Below, piece after piece: positions 45,870-53,200 of a stretch of 64,000 nucleotides of DNA. Numbering within the stretch: the stretch's first letter is position 1; each line of letters begins with the position of its first letter. The position numbers and the translations under genes are program-made. Under the pieces are notes generated by a model, which saw only the letters and a program-made list of their open reading frames with translations, was not told the origin of the DNA and searched no databases. Source of the stretch: Methylophilus sp. Leaf416 (GTDB lineage: Bacteria > Pseudomonadota > Gammaproteobacteria > Burkholderiales > Methylophilaceae); NCBI RefSeq assembly GCF_001424665.1, contig NZ_LMQS01000004.1, positions 62,001 through 126,000 on the forward strand, written 5' to 3'.

Positions 45870-46045
45870 ATGAATAGTTTAGCGATGACTTACTGGAAAT
45901 TTAAAAGTGTTAAAAAAGTGCGCTTATTCTGGAATAAAGGCATCAAGTACGATGCGGTTTTAGCACTTTAGCTATCACGCCGATGCTATTTGGGTCACAG
46001 ATGAATACTTAATCTAATGTGAAATAACGCTTTGAATTTTTTGCT

Positions 46046-46465
46046 TTATAACCACTTCAATTTAGTCGCCAGTGTATACAGCCCCATCCCCGCCAGCATA
46101 CTCGCGACAAAGATCCAGACCTGACTACCGCCGATCAGCATTGCGGCCACTGCGGGACCGGGGCAAAAACCGGCCAGGCCCCAGCCAATACCAAATAACA
46201 CTGCGCCTATCACTAAAGGTTGATCAATATTAGTACGCTCAGGCAAATCGATAGAAACCCCCAGCTCGCTCCACTTTCGCTGTTTGGCGTCGCGAAATGC
46301 AAAGAAGCCAACGGCAATCGCGCCTATCATGACAAACGCCAGTGAAGGATCCCAGTCACCGGCAACATCCAGGAAGCCCAATACTTTAGCCGGGTTGGTC
46401 ATGCCGCCTATGATCAGACCTAAGCCAAACACCAGTCCTGCTATTAATGCTATCAAGTTCGCCAT
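46046..46465 (-). CDS. YeeE/YedE-family membrane protein, second half (DUF6691)
   Basis: The 139 residues contain about four membrane spans with IAGLVFGLGLIIGGMTNPAKV and GIGWGLAGFCPGPAVAAM, the signatures of the half-size YeeE/YedE proteins. A conserved Cys sits in GFCPGPA. Together with the gene upstream at 46476 it forms the two-part version of the thiosulfate/sulfur transporter. The gap between them is 10 bp. Confidence 0.9.
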   Translation of the reverse strand: MANLIALIAGLVFGLGLIIGGMTNPAKVLGFLDVAGDWDPSLAFVMIGAIAVGFFAFRDAKQRKWSELGVSIDLPERTNIDQPLVIGAVLFGIGWGLAGFCPGPAVAAMLIGGSQVWIFVASMLAGMGLYTLATKLKWL

Positions 46466-46475
46466 GCAGGTTTCC

Positions 46476-46898
46476 TTACGAATTTAACAAGTGGCGGGTG
46501 ACCCACACTACAACAATAGCCACCAGCATAAATGTGAGCGTGGCGACCAGTGATCGCAAAGACAATCGAGACAAGCCGCACACGCCATGACCGCTGGTGC
46601 AACCGGAACCCAGGCGCGTGCCGAATCCCACCAGCAGGCCGGACACGATCAGTAAAGGCAAGCCAGCTTCAATCTGCATGGCTGGTAGTGGCGAGAATAG
46701 TTGGTAGAGTAACGGGGAAACCAGCAGGCCAATCACAAATGCCAGCCGCCAGCCACGGTCATCGGGCTTGCTTGACCAGAGTTGCCCGACAATACTGCTG
46801 ATGCCGGCGACTTTACCCAGCCAGCGGATTAATGACAGGGTGGAAAAACCGATCAGCAAACCGCCGATCAGCGATTGCCAGGGGGTGAATGTGGTCAT
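46476..46898 (-). CDS. YeeE/YedE-family membrane protein, first half
   Basis: The 140 residues contain four or five spans with WQSLIGGLLIGFSTLSL and LGSGCTSGHGVCGLSRLS, which carries the family's conserved Cys pair. Half-size pairs of this type (PmpA/PmpB-like) are linked to sulfur or sulfide handling. The ATG follows GAGGT. No sulfide-responsive regulator gene lies nearby. Confidence 0.9.
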   Translation of the reverse strand: MTTFTPWQSLIGGLLIGFSTLSLIRWLGKVAGISSIVGQLWSSKPDDRGWRLAFVIGLLVSPLLYQLFSPLPAMQIEAGLPLLIVSGLLVGFGTRLGSGCTSGHGVCGLSRLSLRSLVATLTFMLVAIVVVWVTRHLLNS

Positions 46899-46955
46899 GG
46901 TGCGGACCTCAGTAATAAGTATTGTTGTTATTGGCTGTAATGCGGAAAGCCAGCA

Positions 46956-47177
46956 CTAATCTTCTTCGTCCGTGGTATCCAGATTAGGCCTGAATTTACT
47001 GGTGTTGCATTCAAAACCGGCTTTCTCCAGCAACACGCGATATTCGCAATCTGGCAAATGGCCTTCAAGGCGACCGTTGATTTTGGTGGTCTCCTGTTTG
47101 CAAAATGCGCAGCGATAACGGTGTGCCTGACCTTCAAAATGCTCTTGCGGATAATCAATATAAAAAATCTTTTTCAT
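46956..47177 (-). CDS. Small protein with a likely zinc-binding Cys/His site, unknown
   Basis: The 73-residue frame starts at an ATG just after GGAGG. It has CAFC near residues 23-26 and GHLPDC near 40-45, giving a C2HC-type metal site, and an acidic tail (DTTDEED). I do not recognise the family. A DNA- or protein-binding role is possible. It lies 57 bp before the YeeE/YedE pair on the same strand and may lead that operon. Confidence 0.65.
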   Translation of the reverse strand: MKKIFYIDYPQEHFEGQAHRYRCAFCKQETTKINGRLEGHLPDCEYRVLLEKAGFECNTSKFRPNLDTTDEED

Positions 47178-47357
47178 CGCCGCCTCCTAACGTTATGTTC
47201 ACTCTATGCTACGCCGGGTTTTGCTTGACGACAATACACAACACCTGCTGAAGAAGTTTATGGCAAGTACTGAATAACGCCCTTATTTTAAGCACAGCTG
47301 AATTACCTTGTGCAATCAGTAGTTTACAGCTTCCACCCACAGCCCACCTTAAAAGTT

Positions 47358-47376
47358 ATCCACAAAAAATGTGGAT
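47358..47376 (-). terminator. Hairpin after the antiporter gene, probable terminator
   Basis: The minus strand reads ATCCACA-TTTTT-TGTGGAT followed by AACTTTT, 22 bp after the stop at 47398. The stem also contains a DnaA-box-like TTATCCACA, probably by chance. Confidence 0.5.
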
Positions 47377-47397
47377 TCACGCCTGATTGCTCCAAAC

Positions 47398-48981
47398 TTA
47401 GCCACGGGTATGCAAGGCTGCGATTTCCTGGATATCCAGGTCACGCTCCATCAAATGCAGCAGTTCATCATGAATCTGGCCTGAGCGATGCAACTTGAGC
47501 AACTCTTCCCGCCCTGCCGCCACTGCCGCCAACACCACATTAAAATGCGCTTTACGCACATCTTCAGGTAGCGCATACGAGTCTTTCAAGGTATGCGATA
47601 AATTGGCCCGGTAACCATATTGTTCCAGCAAGCGTGGATGAATTACTTTTCCGGATTCATCGTGTGCCAGCGCTTTCACCACCGCAAATTGCACCGCTTC
47701 AAGCTTGGCCCAGGTTTGCGGCTCGTTTAAATAGACATGCTCATTGGCCGTATGTTTAATATTCAGCACGCGAATCAGCCAGCCTATGGTGGTACCCTGA
47801 AAAAGCACTGTCACTAAAATAACGGCGAATGCAGAAAGCAGCATCAGGTCGCGGCCGGGAACTTGCGCGGGTACTGCCAACGCGGCCGCCAGCGTCACCA
47901 CACCCCGCATGCCTGCCCAGCTTTTGACAAAAGATTCGCGCCAGTTGGCCTGCATATGCGGCTTGTGCGATTGCTGTTTAAATAACCTGGCAAGGCCATC
48001 CACGGCAAAGATCCAGACGAACCGCGACAGGATGACCGCAGCCAACACCAGCAATACCTCAATACTGTAAGCACCCCAAGACTTCTCGGCATGCTCAATG
48101 CGCTCCCACACCCCGCGCAGGGAGAGTCCAATCAGGATAAACACCAGCGATTCCAAAATGAAAATCATAATCTCCCAGAAAGCACTACCGCGCCTGCGGG
48201 CGGTCGCGGTCATGATTTCATGCTGATACCAGCCCAGTATCATGCCGTAAGTCACAGTGGCAATCACGCCGGAAACATCAAGGTATTCGCCAACCACGTA
48301 ACAGATCCAGCCAGGCAACGCTGAAGCCAAAATCATGAGTGAAGTATCTTCCAGGTAACGCAGCAGTTTGTAGACCAGGTAACCAAACGCCGCCCCCAGC
48401 ACCACACCGCCTACACTCAGCCATACAAATTCAACCAAGGCACTTTGCATGGAAAACACACCAGTCAGTATGACGGCGATGGAAAACTTGTATAGCACCA
48501 GGCCAGTGGCATCATTGAGCAGGCTTTCGCCTTCAAGCAAAACCAGTAATTTGCGAGGCAACGCAACCCGTTGTAACACGGCTTTGGCAGCAATCGCATC
48601 CGGTGGGGACACAATCGCCCCAAGGGCAAAACATGCGGCCCATGGCAGGCCAGGGTTTAATGCATGCAAGGCGAGGCCAACAACGAGCGTAGTGAATAGC
48701 ACCGCCCCTATGGCGAGTAACAGGATGCCCGTGAGGTGACGACGGAATTCATGCCAGACCGTGAAATAGGCACCCTCCATTAGCAATGGCGGTAGAAAGA
48801 CTACCAGCACCAGGGCAGGATCAATCTCGAACGCAGGCAAGCCAGGCAAAAAGGCAATGACGGCGCCGCCGACTAGTTGAGCTACGGCGGGTGGTAGACG
48901 TAACTTTTTTGCCACCAGTTCGAGACCGATAATGGCGACTAGAAAGAAGAGAATCAGGTTGAAATAGAATTCATTGCTCAT
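47398..48981 (-). CDS. Na+/H+ antiporter, CPA1 (NhaP/NhaS) family
   Basis: The start is taken at the ATG at 48981 (527 residues); an upstream extension has no hydrophobic logic. It has about 12 membrane helices, with LGAIVSPPDAIAAKAVL, GESLLNDATGLVLYKF (the ND ion site) and GMRGVVTLAAALAVP, the CPA1 marks. The last 120 residues are a cytoplasmic helical tail (EPQTWAKLEAVQFAVVKALA, ending DLDIQEIAALHTRG). It exports Na+ in exchange for protons for pH and salt balance. It is a single gene. Confidence 0.93.
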   Translation of the reverse strand: MSNEFYFNLILFFLVAIIGLELVAKKLRLPPAVAQLVGGAVIAFLPGLPAFEIDPALVLVVFLPPLLMEGAYFTVWHEFRRHLTGILLLAIGAVLFTTLVVGLALHALNPGLPWAACFALGAIVSPPDAIAAKAVLQRVALPRKLLVLLEGESLLNDATGLVLYKFSIAVILTGVFSMQSALVEFVWLSVGGVVLGAAFGYLVYKLLRYLEDTSLMILASALPGWICYVVGEYLDVSGVIATVTYGMILGWYQHEIMTATARRRGSAFWEIMIFILESLVFILIGLSLRGVWERIEHAEKSWGAYSIEVLLVLAAVILSRFVWIFAVDGLARLFKQQSHKPHMQANWRESFVKSWAGMRGVVTLAAALAVPAQVPGRDLMLLSAFAVILVTVLFQGTTIGWLIRVLNIKHTANEHVYLNEPQTWAKLEAVQFAVVKALAHDESGKVIHPRLLEQYGYRANLSHTLKDSYALPEDVRKAHFNVVLAAVAAGREELLKLHRSGQIHDELLHLMERDLDIQEIAALHTRG

Positions 48982-49202
48982 ACTGTTTCGATTTTGAAAA
49001 ACTGCTGTTGGCACAATGACACAGGATAGATATTACAGTTAAATTTAAGATTTTAGATTTCATTCAGTTGGCGTATCAGACAAGGATGCAATAGGAGTTT
49101 ACACAGGAAGCTTTTTGCATTTGTGGCTGGCTTATGCAGAATTAAACGCGCCCTGCACTAGTAAATCAAGACCCATTTAATGTTAGGTTGATTGCAGTAA
49201 AT

Positions 49203-49503
49203 TGCAGCACTTGCTAGAAATCTGATCGGTATTTCTTTCAATAGTTACACACTGCTTTTCGCCTCTAGGCGACCCTCTTTCTTATGCTTGTCCATAAGAA
49301 AGAAGGCAAAGACACCCTAGCTTCCGCTTGTTTCCTGCGTTGCTCGACCTAGGACTTTCGTCCGTTGCTTGGCCGGACTTAGGCCAAGCGGTCACGAAAC
49401 TCAACCTAGTAGCTCACACAAAACGTGAGCTACTGCGGGATTCAGATAGTCGCTCCCTTGTATCTTATTTTGACTGCGCTACTCGGCGCGTCAGATAGGG
49501 CCC
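49203..49503 (+). repeat. Left arm of a large diverged inverted repeat
   Basis: This 300-bp arm matches the reverse complement of 49677-49982 in ordered blocks: GCAGCACTT, GTATTTCTTT, TTTCGCCTCTAGGCGA, CCCTAGCTTCCG, GTTGCTCG, CCTAGGACT, CGAAACTC, and GACTGCGCTACTCGGCGCG continuing to TCAGATAGGGCCC. It has an inner hairpin CTTTCTTATG/CATAAGAAAG (49277-49302). The whole region 48982-50229 holds no credible gene. Confidence 0.85.
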
Positions 49504-49676
49504 ATTTAAAAACACTACGATGAGACTTTAGTGATACATCAAAGATGGTGGGTGCTAACTGTTGTCTCTACAGATCAAGATAAAAACTCAATAAATTCGT
49601 GACTGGTTTTCCACAATGATAGAGCGTGATGCGGTATCTAAAGAATTACACTCAAGTGAAAGCGTGTGCCTTTCCC

Positions 49677-49982
49677 GGGCCCTATCTGACGCGCCGAGTA
49701 GCGCAGTCAGCGTGGGAGTTTTCGACCAGCGTCTGTTCGAGTTCCGCGGTGGCTTGCGTTCTTTGCAAGCCGCTAGGGCGAGTTTCGCTGGATGCCCACA
49801 TAGAGTCCGGTTACGGACGACAGTCCTAGGACGAGCAACGGAGGGAAAAAACGGAAGCTAGGGTACCCTTTCTTTTGGTTACATTTTCTTTGGGCAAGCA
49901 AAGAAAAGTAACTCGCCTAGAGGCGAAATAAAATGGTTAATTCTCAAAGAAATACTTTTAAAACCAAACCAAGAAGTGCAGC
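49677..49982 (-). repeat. Right arm of a large diverged inverted repeat
   Basis: This is the reverse-oriented partner of 49203-49503, with a 173-bp unique spacer between them. Its inner hairpin (49878-49912: GTTAC-A-TTTTCTTTG / CAAAGAAAA-GTAAC, one bulge) sits in the same place as the left-arm hairpin but with a different stem sequence. A short frame here has no coding support. Confidence 0.85.
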
Positions 49983-50022
49983 ACTCGCTCTTCGATCGTA
50001 ACCAAGCTAAGCATTAATTTTG

Positions 50023-50053
50023 CCTGGATTCCGGCCTTCGCCGGTATGACGAA
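50023..50053. repeat. REP-like palindromic element
   Basis: CCTGGATTCCGGCCTTCG followed by CCGGTATGACGAA forms the familiar GGATTCCGGC-CTTC-GCCGGxATGACG element scattered in proteobacterial intergenic DNA. One mismatch in the stem. Confidence 0.7.
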
Positions 50054-50229
50054 CCGCTGCAGATGATGATTTGTTAACAATAATGATTTGATATGGCAAG
50101 TGTCACCAAAGCTCGTTACACTTAAACCATCCAGTACATGGTGACGCCATCACTTCCACCATGTCGCGAAACCAAGCGGGCTATACCTCAGCAAACCCGC
50201 CTGACATAAAAATATAGAAGAGGATTTTC

Positions 50230-53200
50230 ATGAGCGCGTTGAAGATTGTATTGTTAAGCATACTATTGCTTTCAAATAAGGCTGGGGCCGAACCCGCACC
50301 CGCAACAGCCGCTGTCACGGTACAATCATTCTCGCCACAAGGTGAAATAAAAGCCGTACGCCAAGTGAGCGCACGCTTCTCAGAACCTATGGTGGCCTTT
50401 GGTGACCCCAGACTTGAATCGCCCTTTGACATCAGTTGCCCGGCACCCGGCAACGGCCACTGGGCCGATGCACGTAACTGGGTCTACGATTTTGACGATG
50501 ACCTGCCCGCGGGACTGAAGTGTACTTTCACACCAAAATCCTCCAGCAAAAGCCTGAATGGCGTGTCGCTTGATCGTAAATCTTTCAGCTTCAACACCGG
50601 CGGTCCGGCCATTCAGCTTTCCCATCCTTACGAAGGTAATGAGTCCATTGATGAAGAGCAGGTATTCCTGTTGGGGCTGGACGCGCCGGTCAATCTTGAA
50701 TCCGTGAAACAGCACGCCGCTTGCAGTATTAATGGCGTGGGTGACCGTATTCCGTTAAGGATTATCGAAGGCAGCCAGCGCGAAAAAATCCTGGCCGAGC
50801 AGGCTAGCCGTGCCAGTAATTTCTTTCTGGTCATCACCAAAAAAGCTAAACAAGGCATCGTTGAAGTCAAAGATAACCGCTTGAAAAACGCAACTGTGGT
50901 CGTGGCCCAATGTGACCGCAAGTTACCGGCCGGCAGCAAGGTGACTTTATGGTGGGACAAAGGCATCACCTCAACCTCAGGCATTGCCACTTCACAGGCC
51001 CAGTCACTGCAATTTGCCGTGCGCGAGGCATTTAAAGTCAGTGTCAATTGCACGCGCACCAACCCGAAAGCGGGCTGCGTGCCGGTGCTGCCAATTACGG
51101 TGCAATTCAGCGCGCCGGTAGAACGCGATGTTGCCAGTAAGTTATTGCTTAAGACTGCCGATGGCAAGCAAATAGCACCGGTGATTGCCAAGAATGACAC
51201 CGGTAAAACCTTGGAGTCGGTGTCTTTCCGCGGGCCATTTACCGAAAAAAGCAGCATCAGCCTGTCGCTGCCTTATGGCTTCAAGGATGACGCTGATCGC
51301 TCACCCGTGAACAGTGCGTCTTTCCCGCTGAAACTGAATATTGATGAAGACCCGCCACTAATCAAATTCCCGTCGCGCTTTGGTATTCTCGAACAACATG
51401 CACAACCTGCCCTGCCCGTCAGCGTGCGGAATGTGGAGGCAACATTGACCGGCGTGCAAGTGCAACCTGGTGCATCCACGACCAGTAAAGGCGTTGTCGG
51501 CAGGCTGGCACTGGACGATGACGCCACGCTGGCCGAATGGTTTTTTCGCGTCACCCGCCACCCTTACGATAACAAGTTAGATCAACAGTTTTCGCGCGAG
51601 CATGACCGTTACCCACGCGAAGGCGAAATCCCGCTATTGATGGGGTCAGCCAGGGATTCACGTTTTAACACCAGCCCACTGCAACTGCCGCGCGCCCATG
51701 GTGATAAAACCTTTGAGTTGATAGGTGTGCCACTGAAAAAGCCTGGTTTTTATGTAGTGGAATTCGCCAGTGACCGCTTGGGTGCTACCCTGCATGGCGA
51801 GCAAAAGCCCTACTATGTATCTTCCAGTGCGTTAGTGACCAATATGGCAGTGCATCTGAAACAGGGTCGTGAATCTTCGCTGGTATGGGTCACACGTTTG
51901 GATAATGCACAACCGGTCGCTAATGCTGCAGTTCGGGTTTCCACCTGTGAAGGTCGCACCTTGTGGGAAGGCAAAACAGATGGCAAGGGGATGGCACATA
52001 TTGAAGAAACGCTGCCTGACGGCTATTACAACCATTGCTCGGGTTTGCTGGCAACAGCGCGCAAGGATGATGATATGTCCTTCGTGTTTTCATCCTGGGA
52101 CGATGGCATCAGCCCCTGGCAATTCAACCTTGGCGGCGGCTCTTCCGGCACCCCGCTGATCGCACATACGGTATTTGACCGGCCGCTGTTCCGCGCCGGT
52201 GAAAAAGTGTCCATGAAACACTTCATCCGCGTACGTACCGGCAAAGGCTTTGATCTTGCAGACAACCAGCCAGATACTATTTCAGTCGTGCATGAGGGCA
52301 GCGGCGAGAAATACGATGTACCGGTGAAATGGCCCAATGCTGCCGGCATCTCGACCTGGGAAATCCCTAAGGAAGCAAAGTTGGGTACTTACTCTGTGTC
52401 GTTAATGGCAGGGCAGTTCATGCTCACCTCGGGCGCGTTCCGCGTGGAGCAGTACCGGGTGCCGCTGATGAAAGCAGTGCTGAAACCGCCTGTGCAACCA
52501 TTGATTAACGGCAATCAACTGGCGATTGATGCCCAGCTGAATTATTTGGCGGGAGGCGCCGCTGCCGGCACCCCGGTCAAATTCCGCAGCCGACTGGTGC
52601 GCTACCCGTTGCAATACAGCCAGTTTGAAGATTTCAGTTTTGGCGGGCGCATTCCAAAAGAGGGCATAGAGGCTGTACAACCCTATTCCTATGATCCGGA
52701 AATGGAAGAAGGGGGTGAAAGCGATGCAGGTGATGAATCTACCCAGGTAAAAGGCTACCCGGCGAAAACGGTCAATCTGTCGCTGGATGGCAATGGCGGT
52801 GCCAGGGTCACGTTCGACAAATTACCCAGGGTGCAGGAATCGCATGCGCTTGAGGTGGAGATGGAATACACAGACCCTAACGGACAGATTTTGAATGCGG
52901 CCACCCAGGCCATCATCCTGCCTGCGGCATTATCGCTAGGCATGAAAATAGAAGGCTTTTTTGCCACCAAGGAACGGCTGGCGTTCAAAGTACTGGCGCT
53001 GGATGCGGCCGGCAAACCTTGGGCAGGCCGCAAAGTGAATATCGAAGCATATACGCGTAAAACTTATGCTTACCGCAAGCGCATGCTGGGCGGGTTTTAT
53101 GCCTATGAGCAAACCGCTGAAGTGAAGCAGGCAGGCAATGTTTGCAGTGGCAATACTGATAAACGCGGCATGCTGGTTTGCGATGGCCCGGCGCCGGAAT

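Noticed and set aside
47356-47376. DnaA-box-like TTATCCACA with an inverted partner
   Set aside because: Only one perfect box is present, there is no cluster and no dnaA or dnaN gene nearby. A hairpin terminator for the antiporter gene explains it better.
49616-49861. 81-codon frame inside the right repeat arm
   Set aside because: It lies in the inverted repeat, has no ribosome site or family features, and its sequence pattern is explained by the repeat.
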